6,776 nt of DNA from Acidimicrobiaceae bacterium (lineage in GTDB: Bacteria > Actinomycetota > Acidimicrobiia > Acidimicrobiales > Ilumatobacteraceae): assembly GCA_003154135.1 (NCBI GenBank), contig PMCN01000082.1:2109-8884 (forward strand), given 5' to 3'. Shown here one piece after another: positions 1-6,048 of the stretch (positions within the stretch are counted from its first letter, which is position 1; every line of letters begins with the position of its first letter). The notes under the pieces were generated by a model. The model saw only the letters and a program-made list of their open reading frames with translations, searched no databases and was not told where the DNA came from. Made by a program: the position numbers and the translations under genes.

Positions 1-1075
1 CACGACTCCGGCGTCGTACTACGCCGACAGCACCGAGCGCGCGTCGGGGCCGGTCGCGGTGGTGGGCGACTCGCTCACGGTCGGCGGGTGGGCAGGAATG
101 CCCGGAGTGCTGGCCGCGCAGGGCTTCGGGCCGTTCCAGATGGAGGCGCGCAGCGGCCGCCGCACCATCCTCTCCACATCGCTCGCCACCTCGGGCATCG
201 ACGGGGTGCGCCACATCCGCCGCAGCGGGTTCGACCCGGACCTCTGGGTGATCGCCCTCGGCACCAACGATCTCAACATCAGCGTGCCCACCACCGGCGC
301 CACCGACGCACTCATCAACGCCATGCTCGACGAGATCGGGCCCGGTCACCGCGTGGTCTGGGTGAACGCCTACACCACGAAGTCGAGCGTCAACGCCGCC
401 GCGTTCAACGATCGCCTGCTCGCGGTGTCGCAGCTGCGGCCGATGATGGTGGTGGCCGACTGGTCGTCGCTGGCGGCCGAGCACCCCGACTGGATCTCGT
501 TCGACGGTGTGCACACCTCGCCGATGGGCGCCGATCAACGCAACGAGTGGCTGGCGGCCACGGCCCTCGCCGACCGCGACCCCGACGCCGTCACCGGCAC
601 CGGCCCGGCGACCGGGCGCCTGCCGCTCGGGCCCTGCGACCGGGAGCTCGCGCCCATCACCGTCGCCGTCGGTGCCGCCTCCACGGCCGACGTGGCGTGG
701 GCCAGCCGGCCGCCCGACGGACGCGCGTGTGTGCACGCCACCGCCGGCGGCCTGCGCACCGACGACCCGTTCGGTGCAGGATCCAGCGTGCACTTCGAGG
801 CCCTCGCGCCCGTGCGAGTGCTCGAGGCCCGCATCGGCACCGACGGCTGGGTCGGAGCACCCGCGCCGCTCCAGTGGATCCCGCTGCGCGCCACCCTCGC
901 CCCGCTCGACGCCGTCGCGTTGCGCTTCACCATCACCGTCACGAAGGCACGCACCGACGGCGGGGTGGGTGCATGGCCGTGCCCCACTGCGCCCCGATCG
1001 CTGTGCATCGTCGCGTCGAGCAGCGCCCACGTGGTGGTCCACCTCGTCGGCTGGTGGGTGCCCAACGCCCCGTAG
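1..1075 (+). CDS. SGNH/GDSL-family hydrolase, 5' end missing
   Basis: The reading frame is open from the first base of the window, so the true start lies upstream. Counting from the first whole codon (position 2), the SGNH-hydrolase blocks appear in order: VVGDSLTVG with the nucleophile Ser24, GTNDLN at 87-92 (block III, Asn89), and FDGVH with the catalytic Asp168 and His171. This spacing fits a complete esterase/lipase-like core of about 190 residues. From about residue 205 a second domain follows with several Cys (PCDREL, RACVHA, WPCP, SLCIVASS). It ends in SSAHVVVHLVGWWVP, resembling a beta-rich C-terminal domain I associate with secreted Acidimicrobiia proteins, which suggests export. The substrate is unknown; an acyl or acetyl ester of a glycan or lipid is plausible. 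The signal peptide, if any, lies outside the window. No sortase signal or membrane anchor is seen at the C-terminus. The GTG at 59 is an unlikely start because it would begin inside the first strand of the fold. Confidence 0.86.
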   Translation, partial: TTPASYYADSTERASGPVAVVGDSLTVGGWAGMPGVLAAQGFGPFQMEARSGRRTILSTSLATSGIDGVRHIRRSGFDPDLWVIALGTNDLNISVPTTGATDALINAMLDEIGPGHRVVWVNAYTTKSSVNAAAFNDRLLAVSQLRPMMVVADWSSLAAEHPDWISFDGVHTSPMGADQRNEWLAATALADRDPDAVTGTGPATGRLPLGPCDRELAPITVAVGAASTADVAWASRPPDGRACVHATAGGLRTDDPFGAGSSVHFEALAPVRVLEARIGTDGWVGAPAPLQWIPLRATLAPLDAVALRFTITVTKARTDGGVGAWPCPTAPRSLCIVASSSAHVVVHLVGWWVPNAP

Positions 1076-1082
1076 CGGCGAA

Positions 1083-1111
1083 CGGCTAGCCGGGCTGGCC
1101 GGCGCTAGCTG
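1083..1111. terminator. Candidate bidirectional terminator hairpin between convergent genes
   Basis: Two GCTAGC copies (1085-1090 and 1104-1109) flank a GC-rich core. The sequence folds as 1085-1088 with 1106-1109 and 1089-1093 with 1099-1103, leaving a 2-base bulge (1104-1105) and a 5-base loop (1094-1098). One G-T and one C-G pair extend the base of the stem. The hairpin lies between the end of the hydrolase gene (1075) and the SDR gene and includes the SDR stop codon (1105-1107). There is no T-tract, as often in very GC-rich genomes, so terminator function is inferred from position and structure only. Confidence 0.4.
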
Positions 1112-1878
1112 GTGGTGGCGATGCCGCCGTCGACGGGGATCACCGCGCCGGTGATGTAGGAGCCGGCGCGGCTCGCCAGGAACACGACGACGCCCGCCAT
1201 GTCGTCGGGGCGGCCGATGCGGCCGAGCGGAGCCGACTTGGCGATGTTGTCGCCGAAGGCCCGCAACGTGGCGGCCATCATCTTGCTCTCGAAGGGTCCC
1301 GGCGCGATGGCGTTCACCGTGACGTGCTCGGGGCCGAGCTTGCGGGCGAGCGCGCGCGTGAGGTGGTGCACGCCTGCCTTGCTCGCGGCGTAGCTGTAGG
1401 TGTCCATCGGGTTGACGTGCAGACCGTCGATGGAGCCGATGTTGATCACGCGGGAGGGGTCGTCGAAGGAAGCAGCGTTGCGCAGGTTGGGCAGCAGCTT
1501 CTGCGTGAGGAAGAACACCCCCTTCACGTTGGTGTCCATCACCTTGTCCCACGCGTGCTCGTTGAAGTCGTCGAGCGGCATGCCCCACGTGGCCCCGGCG
1601 TTGTTGACCAGGATGCTCAGCGACGGGAACACGTCGGACACCTCACGGGCAAGTTGGTCGACACCGTCGAGCGTGCTCACGTCGGCACGGATGGCGTGCA
1701 CCTCGCCGTGGCGCTCGAGCTCGAGCTTCGACTCGTTGAGCTCGGCCTCCTTGCGGGAGCTGATGATGACACGGGCACCGGCGTCGAGCAGACCGCGGGC
1801 GATCATCGCGCCGATGCCGCGGCTGCCGCCGGTGACGAGCGCGGTCTTGCCCTCGAGTGAGAAGAGACTGGATGACAT
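1105..1878 (-). CDS. SDR-family NADP(H)-dependent oxidoreductase, RhlG-like
   Basis: This 257-residue classical short-chain dehydrogenase/reductase has the usual family length. The cofactor motif TGGSRGIG is at 16-23, NNAG at 92-95, and the catalytic set is Asn117, Ser149, Tyr163 and Lys167 (YAASK). PG lies at 193-194 and the C-terminal VDGG at 249-252. The second beta strand ends SSRK (40-43), with Arg42 and no acidic residue, which favours NADP(H) over NAD(H). Stretches such as RVINIGS (143-149), the WxKVM region (110-114) and the N-terminal FSLEGKTALVTGGSRGIG recall RhlG, the 3-oxoacyl reductase described in Pseudomonas rhamnolipid work, but function cannot be fixed within this broad family. 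An ATG at 1876-1878 is chosen because AGGA lies 8 bases upstream; another ATG three codons earlier (1885-1887) has no properly placed site. The open frame runs on to 2499, but that extension is antisense to hemE. The gene is divergent from hemE. Confidence 0.93.
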   Translation of the reverse strand: MSSSLFSLEGKTALVTGGSRGIGAMIARGLLDAGARVIISSRKEAELNESKLELERHGEVHAIRADVSTLDGVDQLAREVSDVFPSLSILVNNAGATWGMPLDDFNEHAWDKVMDTNVKGVFFLTQKLLPNLRNAASFDDPSRVINIGSIDGLHVNPMDTYSYAASKAGVHHLTRALARKLGPEHVTVNAIAPGPFESKMMAATLRAFGDNIAKSAPLGRIGRPDDMAGVVVFLASRAGSYITGAVIPVDGGIATTS

Positions 1879-1886
1879 GCGGAACA

Positions 1887-1890
1887 TCCT
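1887..1890 (-). promoter_or_regulatory. Ribosome binding site (AGGA) of the SDR gene
   Basis: On the minus strand AGGA is followed by 8 bases and then the ATG at 1878. It decides between two in-frame ATGs: the upstream one at 1887 overlaps this site and has no spacing of its own. Confidence 0.6.
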
Positions 1891-1905
1891 GGTCCACGAC
1901 GTGGC

Positions 1906-1933
1906 CAGATAGCGTGCCGGACGATGACGGCAA
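1906..1933 (-). promoter_or_regulatory. Candidate promoter of the SDR gene
   Basis: Read on the minus strand, TTGCCG (1928-1933, 4 of 6 to the -35 consensus) is followed by a 16-base spacer and TATCTG (1906-1911, 3 of 6 to the -10 consensus). This would start transcription near 1899 and leave a short leader holding the AGGA ribosome site. The -35 box lies inside the hemE coding sequence. The matches are modest and the call is inference. Confidence 0.3.
1910..1915 (+). promoter_or_regulatory. Candidate -10 box (TAGCGT) of a leaderless hemE transcript
   Basis: TAGCGT matches the actinobacterial -10 pattern TANNNT and ends 8 bases before the hemE ATG at 1924. That is the distance expected if transcription starts at, or within a few bases of, the start codon. 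No purine-rich ribosome site precedes hemE, which fits. No convincing -35 box was found. The same hexamer occurs 9 bases before the lnt ATG. Confidence 0.4.
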
Positions 1934-3000
1934 CCACCTCCGACACGACCTCTGGTGTGCCCTTCCTCGACGCCGCGGCTGGTCGTGCGCCGGCACACAC
2001 GCCGGTGTGGTTCATGCGCCAGGCCGGTCGCAGCCTGCCCGAGTACCGGGCGTTGCGCGGTGAGGGCAGCATCCTCGACGCCATCAAGCAGGTCGACCTC
2101 TCGGTCGAGCTCACGCTGCAGCCCGTGCGCCGCTACGGCGTCGATGCGGCCGTGCTCTACAGCGACATCGTCGTCCCCGCCCACGCGGTGGGCTTCGGCA
2201 TCGACGTCGCTCCCGGCACGGGGCCGGTGTGCGCCGAACCGTTCCGCTCGGCGGCCGACCTGGCGCGCCTGCGCCCGTTCGAGCCCGAGGCCGACACGCC
2301 CTACGTGCTGCACACGGTGCAACGCGTCGCGGCAGCGCTGCCCACCGAGGTGCCCCTGCTCGCGTTCGCCGGCGCGCCGTTCACCGTGGCCAGCTACCTC
2401 ATCGAGGGTCGGCCGAGCCGCACCTACGAGCACACCAAGCGCATGCTGCACACCGAGCCGGTGTTGTGGCACGCACTGATGCAGCGGCTCACGCAACACG
2501 CGGTCGCGTCCATCGCCAGCCAGCTCGCAAACGGTGCCCGCGCCTTCCAGCTCTTCGACTCGTGGGCCGGCACGTTGAGCCGCGCCGACTACGACGCGTT
2601 CGTGCTACCGCACTCGCAGGCCGTGTTCGCCCAGCTGCGTTCGCAGTTCCCCGACGTGCCCGGCATCCACTACGGCGTCGGTTGCGACCACCTGCTCGAG
2701 AGCATGTACGCCGCCGGACCCACCATCCTCGGCCTCGACTGGCGCACCCCGATCAACGCCGCCCGCGCCCGCATGGGCGAGCACCTCGTGGTGCAGGGCA
2801 ACCTCGACCCCGTCCTCGCGCTCGCCGGCGCCGACGTGGCGCTGGCCGGCACCGACGCAGTGCTGGCCGACAACGCGCTGGCCGACGGCACGCAGCACCC
2901 GGGTCACATCTTCAACCTCGGCCACGGCGTGCACCCACCCACCGATCCCGACGTGCTGACGGCCGTGGTGGCCCGCGTGCACGAGGCGACCGCGCGATGA
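1924..3000 (+). CDS. hemE: Uroporphyrinogen-III decarboxylase (HemE)
   Basis: HemE removes four carboxyl groups from uroporphyrinogen III to give coproporphyrinogen III, in the cytoplasm and without a cofactor. The 358-residue product has full family length and all the hallmarks: the substrate-binding PVWFMRQAGR at 27-36, LYSDIVVP at 78-85 with the essential Asp81, GAPFTVASYLIEG at 150-162 with Tyr158, FDSWAG at 211-216, HYGVGCDHLLE, GNLDP, and FNLGHGV near the end with His334. After the first motif it reads GRSLPEYR; the Ser where many bacteria have Tyr is a form I associate with actinobacteria. The ATG at 1924 has no clear Shine-Dalgarno site, so the mRNA may be leaderless. The gene heads an operon: its stop TGA overlaps the hemH start in ATGA (2997-3000). 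It is divergent from the SDR gene, with 45 bp between starts. I see nothing missing. Confidence 0.98.
   Translation: MTATTSDTTSGVPFLDAAAGRAPAHTPVWFMRQAGRSLPEYRALRGEGSILDAIKQVDLSVELTLQPVRRYGVDAAVLYSDIVVPAHAVGFGIDVAPGTGPVCAEPFRSAADLARLRPFEPEADTPYVLHTVQRVAAALPTEVPLLAFAGAPFTVASYLIEGRPSRTYEHTKRMLHTEPVLWHALMQRLTQHAVASIASQLANGARAFQLFDSWAGTLSRADYDAFVLPHSQAVFAQLRSQFPDVPGIHYGVGCDHLLESMYAAGPTILGLDWRTPINAARARMGEHLVVQGNLDPVLALAGADVALAGTDAVLADNALADGTQHPGHIFNLGHGVHPPTDPDVLTAVVARVHEATAR
2983..2986 (+). promoter_or_regulatory. Ribosome binding site (GAGG) of hemH
   Basis: GAGG lies inside the last codons of hemE, 10 bases before the hemH ATG at 2997. It supports that start and translational coupling through the ATGA overlap. 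Confidence 0.55.
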
Positions 3001-3941
3001 CCTCGGCCGGAACTGCCGACGGCCGCATCGCCGTCCTGCTGATGGCGTACGGCACGCCGCGCACGCGCGACGAGATCGAGCCGTACTACACCGACATCCG
3101 CCGCGGCCGCCCGCCCACCCCGGAAGCCCTCGCCGAGCTCACAGCGCGCTACGACGCGCTCGGCGGCACCAGTCCACTGGCCGCTCGCACCGAGGCACAG
3201 CGCGACGCGCTGCAGACCGCGCTCGATCGCGTCGCACAGGGTCGCTACCACGTCGCACTCGGCCTGAAGCACGCCGAGCCGAAGGTGGAGGCTGCGGTCG
3301 CGCAGCTCGCCGCCCAGGGCTTCCGCCGCATCGTGGGGCTCGTGCTCGCGCCGCACTACTCCGCGTACAGCGTGGGCCAGTACCTCGACCGGGCCCGCGC
3401 CGCGGCCGAGCCGCTCGGCCTCGAGGTGGCGGGCATCGAGAGCTGGGCCACCGAACCCGCCTTCGTGCAGTTCACCGCCACCGACCTCGCAGCGAAGCTG
3501 GCCACGATGCCGGAGAACACGAAGGTGCTCTTCACGGCGCACTCGCTGCCGCAGCGCATCATCGACACGGGCGACCCCTACCCCGACCAGCTGCACGCCA
3601 CAGCCACCGCGGTTGCCGCGGCCGTGGGCCTCGGGCAGTGGAGCCGCTGGGCCGTCGCCTGGCAGAGCGCAGGGCGCACACCCGAGCCGTGGCTCGGCCC
3701 CGACATCCTGCAGGTCATCGACGACCTGGCTGCCGCCGAGAACCATGCCGAGCGCCCCAAGGGCCTGCTGGTCAGCGCGGTCGGTTTCGTGTCCGACCAC
3801 CTCGAGGTGCTCTACGACCTCGACATCGAGGCCGCTGCGCGCGCCGCTCGCCACGGCATCGCCTTCGCCCGCACGAAGTGCGTCAACGACGATCCCGACG
3901 TGATGGCGGCGCTCGCCCGCCGAGTGGTCGAGGTGGGCTGA
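2997..3941 (+). CDS. hemH: Ferrochelatase, probably the coproporphyrin type (HemH/CpfC)
   Basis: This enzyme inserts ferrous iron into a porphyrin: coproporphyrin III in most Gram-positives, protoporphyrin IX elsewhere. The 314-residue product is close to the length of the Bacillus enzyme and matches it along its whole length. It has MAYGTP with Tyr18 (equivalent to the iron-ligand Tyr of Bacillus), RYDALGGTSPL at 51-61, GLKHAEP at 89-95, LAPHYS at 117-122, the catalytic His182 in AHSLP, GDPYPDQLH, WQSAGRTPEPWLGP, and VSDHLEVLYD with the active-site Glu270. It contains a single cysteine, so it lacks the [2Fe-2S] cluster found in several actinobacterial ferrochelatases. No transmembrane segment is seen. 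The ATG start overlaps the hemE stop and has a GAGG site 10 bases upstream; the longer open frame running back to 2229 is a shadow of hemE. Coproporphyrin as substrate is inferred from lineage and neighbours. Confidence 0.97.
   Translation: MTSAGTADGRIAVLLMAYGTPRTRDEIEPYYTDIRRGRPPTPEALAELTARYDALGGTSPLAARTEAQRDALQTALDRVAQGRYHVALGLKHAEPKVEAAVAQLAAQGFRRIVGLVLAPHYSAYSVGQYLDRARAAAEPLGLEVAGIESWATEPAFVQFTATDLAAKLATMPENTKVLFTAHSLPQRIIDTGDPYPDQLHATATAVAAAVGLGQWSRWAVAWQSAGRTPEPWLGPDILQVIDDLAAAENHAERPKGLLVSAVGFVSDHLEVLYDLDIEAAARAARHGIAFARTKCVNDDPDVMAALARRVVEVG
3930..3933 (+). promoter_or_regulatory. Ribosome binding site (GAGG) of hemY
   Basis: GAGG followed by TGGG sits in the final codons of hemH, 11 bases before the hemY ATG at 3945. 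It supports that start. Confidence 0.5.
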
Positions 3942-3944
3942 ACC

Positions 3945-5333
3945 ATGGCCGCCGAGCGCCGCGTCGCCGTCATCGGTGGAGGCATCGCCGGTCTCGCCGC
4001 CGCGCATGCGCTGCTCACCGATCCAGCGGCGAGCGCCGACGGCCCGGTTCCGCACGTCACCGTCTACGAAGCGGCCGACCGCCTCGGGGGCAAGCTGCTC
4101 ACCACGCCGTTCGCCGGCCATCCGGGCATCGACGAGGGTCCCGATGCGTTCCTCGCCCGCCTGCCGTGGGGCACCGCACTGGCCCGCAGCGTGGGCTTGG
4201 GCGACCAGCTCGTGTCACCCGCTGCCGGCAAGGCCGCGGTGTGGTGGGAGGGCCTGCACGACATCCCCCAGGGGCTGCTGCTCGGCATGCCCACCGACGT
4301 GATGGCCCTCGCCCGCTCGAAGCTGCTCACCTGGCCCGGCAAGCTGCGCGCGGCCACCGAGCCGCTGCGCCCGCGCACCAGCCTCGACGCCGATTCACTC
4401 GGGGCCTTCGTGCGCGCCCGCTTCGGCAAGGAGGTGCACCTGCGCCTCGTCGACCCGCTGGTGGGCAGCATCTACGCGGCCGACACCGACCACTTCAGCC
4501 TTGCCGCGGTGCCGCAGATCGCCGACCTCGCCGGCAAGGGCCGGAGCATCCTCATCGCCGGCCGGCGGATGCCCAAGCCCGCCGCGAACGCCGGACCGCT
4601 GTTCTACGCGCCGCGCGACGGCATGGGCGCGCTGGTCGACGCCACGCTGCAGGCGGTGCTCACCGCCGGCGGCGACGTGCGCACCAACAATGCGGTGACC
4701 GAGCTCGTGCCTGCCGGCGACGGATGGCGCGTCGACGGCGAGCGGTACGACGGTGTGGTGCTCGCCTGCCCCGCCGCCGCCGCAGCGCGCCTCCTCACCG
4801 TCGTGCAGCCGCAGGTGGCCTCGACGCTCGCCGCCATCCCCACGGCCGACGTCGCGATGGTCACGCTCGCCATCGCTGCCGCCGACTGGCCCGCGCACAT
4901 GCAGAGCCTCAGCGGCTACCTCGTTCCCAAGCCGATGCAACGGCTGGTCACCGCGGCGAGCTTCGGGTCGCAGAAGTGGTCGCACTGGGAGGCCTCGGGT
5001 GCAATGGTGATGCGCGTGTCGCTCGGGCGCGACGGCCTGCCGGTGCTGCACCTCAGCGACGAGCAACTGCTCACGGCCGCCATCGACGAGGTGGGGCATC
5101 ACCTCGGGCTCACGCTCGCGCCGCTGCACGCCCGCGTGTCGCGCTGGGCCGGAGCGTTCCCGCAGTACCGTCCCCATCACGCCACCACCGTCGCCGGGGC
5201 GGAGCAGTTGCTGCCGGCAGGTCTGGCCCTCGCGGGCGCCAGCTACCACGGCATCGGCGTGCCGGCCTGCATCCGCTCGGCCCAACAGGCCGCCGCAGCC
5301 ATGCGTGCACACCTGCACCCGGTGGCAGACTGA
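3945..5333 (+). CDS. hemY: Coproporphyrinogen/protoporphyrinogen III oxidase, FAD-dependent (HemY/CgoX)
   Basis: HemY-type oxidases use FAD and oxygen to remove six electrons from the porphyrinogen. In Gram-positives the preferred substrate is coproporphyrinogen III, the HemE product, hence the name CgoX. The 462-residue length is normal. The N-terminal dinucleotide-binding motif is VAVIGGGIAGLAAA at 7-20 (GxGxxG at 11-16), followed by Glu42 in VYEAADRLGGK for the FAD ribose. Then come DEGPDAFLAR, LVDPLVGSIYAADTDHFSL in the middle and the C-terminal FAD contact region AGASYHGIGVPACI. No membrane-spanning helix is obvious, as expected for a soluble or peripheral enzyme. The ATG lies 3 bases after the hemH stop, and the sortase gene starts 5 bases after this stop. 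A choice between CgoX and PgoX substrate use cannot be made from motifs alone; gene context favours CgoX. Confidence 0.95.
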   Translation: MAAERRVAVIGGGIAGLAAAHALLTDPAASADGPVPHVTVYEAADRLGGKLLTTPFAGHPGIDEGPDAFLARLPWGTALARSVGLGDQLVSPAAGKAAVWWEGLHDIPQGLLLGMPTDVMALARSKLLTWPGKLRAATEPLRPRTSLDADSLGAFVRARFGKEVHLRLVDPLVGSIYAADTDHFSLAAVPQIADLAGKGRSILIAGRRMPKPAANAGPLFYAPRDGMGALVDATLQAVLTAGGDVRTNNAVTELVPAGDGWRVDGERYDGVVLACPAAAAARLLTVVQPQVASTLAAIPTADVAMVTLAIAAADWPAHMQSLSGYLVPKPMQRLVTAASFGSQKWSHWEASGAMVMRVSLGRDGLPVLHLSDEQLLTAAIDEVGHHLGLTLAPLHARVSRWAGAFPQYRPHHATTVAGAEQLLPAGLALAGASYHGIGVPACIRSAQQAAAAMRAHLHPVAD

Positions 5334-5338
5334 ACGTC

Positions 5339-6007
5339 GTGAAGGCCCCCCGAGCCGCCCTCGCCCTGGCCGCCCTGCTGCTCGTCGGCGCGTGCAGCGA
5401 CGGCGCCGCGGTCACCAAGTCGGCGCCACTGAACAGCGTGTCGACCACGGTGGCCGTCACCACACCGGTCACCACGCCGCTGACGACTCCGGTCACGATG
5501 CCCGCACCGTCCACCACGGTCGCCGCCACCGACCCCGTCACCGCCGCACCCACCACCACCGAGCCGTTGCCCGTTCCCGAGCCGTCCCCCGAACCGCGAG
5601 CGCCCGAGCCCTACACCGTCCTCGGCACCATCGAGATCCCCAAGCTGCACGTGAGCAAGACGCTGCTCGAGGGTGTCACGCTCACCACGCTCGACAAGGG
5701 CCCCGGGCACTGGCCCGGGTCGGCGATGCCCGGCCACCGCGGCAACGTGGTGGTCGCCGGTCACCGCACCAGCCACGACAGGCCGTTCCGCAACATCGAC
5801 CGACTGGTCGCCGGCGATCAGGTCATCTTCACCACGCCCGACGGTCGGTTCGTCTACACGGTGGTCAGCAGCGAGGTGGTCGACCCCGACGCGCTGCGCA
5901 TCATCGACCAGACCGACGCCGACACCGCCACGCTGTTCGCCTGCACGCCGCCGGGCTCGACCAAGTTCCGGCTCGTCGTGCATCTCCAACTCGCGCCCGG
6001 CGCGTGA
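5339..6007 (+). CDS. Class E-like sortase with a lipoprotein signal peptide
   Basis: Sortases are extracytoplasmic transpeptidases that cut a C-terminal sorting signal and join the protein to the cell wall or to another protein. The 222-residue product has a catalytic domain from about residue 92. It shows the catalytic His142 in VVAGHRTSH, PFRNIDRLVAGD at 149-160, the catalytic Cys202 in TLFAC and the active-site Arg211 in KFRLVV. GHRT with RLVV points to class E, although the signature TLxTC reads TLFAC. The N-terminus is unusual: KAPR, a hydrophobic stretch (6-18) and VGAC with Cys19 form a type II signal peptide and lipobox, so the protein may be lipid-anchored. A Thr/Pro-rich spacer (about 26-91) follows. 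GTG is taken as start because it is the only start codon placing a normal signal sequence at the front; the Shine-Dalgarno site is weak (GGTGG, 13 bases upstream). It lies 5 bases after hemY, so it is probably co-transcribed. No encoded protein in the window shows a sorting signal. Confidence 0.92.
   Translation: MKAPRAALALAALLLVGACSDGAAVTKSAPLNSVSTTVAVTTPVTTPLTTPVTMPAPSTTVAATDPVTAAPTTTEPLPVPEPSPEPRAPEPYTVLGTIEIPKLHVSKTLLEGVTLTTLDKGPGHWPGSAMPGHRGNVVVAGHRTSHDRPFRNIDRLVAGDQVIFTTPDGRFVYTVVSSEVVDPDALRIIDQTDADTATLFACTPPGSTKFRLVVHLQLAPGA
5459..5506 (+). repeat. Thr/Pro tetrapeptide repeat in the sortase spacer
   Basis: Residues 41-56 of the sortase read TTPV, TTPL, TTPV, TMPA: four units of 4 residues (12 bases) each. 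The codons differ between units, so the repetition is kept at protein level. It belongs to a longer Thr/Ser/Pro-rich spacer that probably holds the catalytic domain away from the membrane. Confidence 0.65.
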
Positions 6008-6031
6008 TCCCCGACGGCCTCGTCCGCACAA

Positions 6032-6047
6032 CCGTGGGTGGGCACGG
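6032..6047 (+). other. Short hairpin between the sortase and lnt genes
   Basis: CCGTG (6032-6036) and CACGG (6043-6047) can pair around a 6-base loop in the 56-base gap. The stem is only 5 bp and has no T-tract. It might end sortase transcription or be chance; it lies immediately before the TAGCGT box. Confidence 0.25.
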
Positions 6048-6048
6048 C

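Noticed and set aside
59..61. GTG as the start of the hydrolase gene
   Set aside because: The frame is open to the window edge, and this codon falls within the first strand leading to the GDSL motif. A real SGNH protein needs residues before it.
1879..2499. N-terminal extension of the SDR frame to 464 residues
   Set aside because: The extra residues are Arg/His/Gly-rich low-complexity antisense to hemE. The family N-terminus (FSLEGKTALVTGG) begins right after the ATG at 1878, which has its own AGGA site.
2229..2996. Long upstream extension of the hemH frame
   Set aside because: It is a +1 shadow of hemE with Arg/Pro/Ala-rich text. HemH homology starts at the ATG in the ATGA overlap.
2904..4121. 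405-residue minus-strand open frame opposite hemH
   Set aside because: It is antisense to well-supported hemE, hemH and hemY, has composition typical of GC-rich shadows and no recognisable motif.
4395..5318. 307-residue minus-strand open frame opposite hemY
   Set aside because: Gly/Arg/His-rich shadow frame with no motif; long antisense frames are expected at this GC content.
3638..5338. Open frame joined in front of the sortase, giving 789 residues
   Set aside because: The upstream part is Arg-rich shadow of hemH and hemY. The sortase signal peptide starts exactly at the GTG at 5339.
5243..6031. Minus-strand frame with Gly-rich repeats opposite the sortase
   Set aside because: The GDRGG-like runs are the reverse reading of the Thr/Pro spacer codons, not a separate repeat protein.
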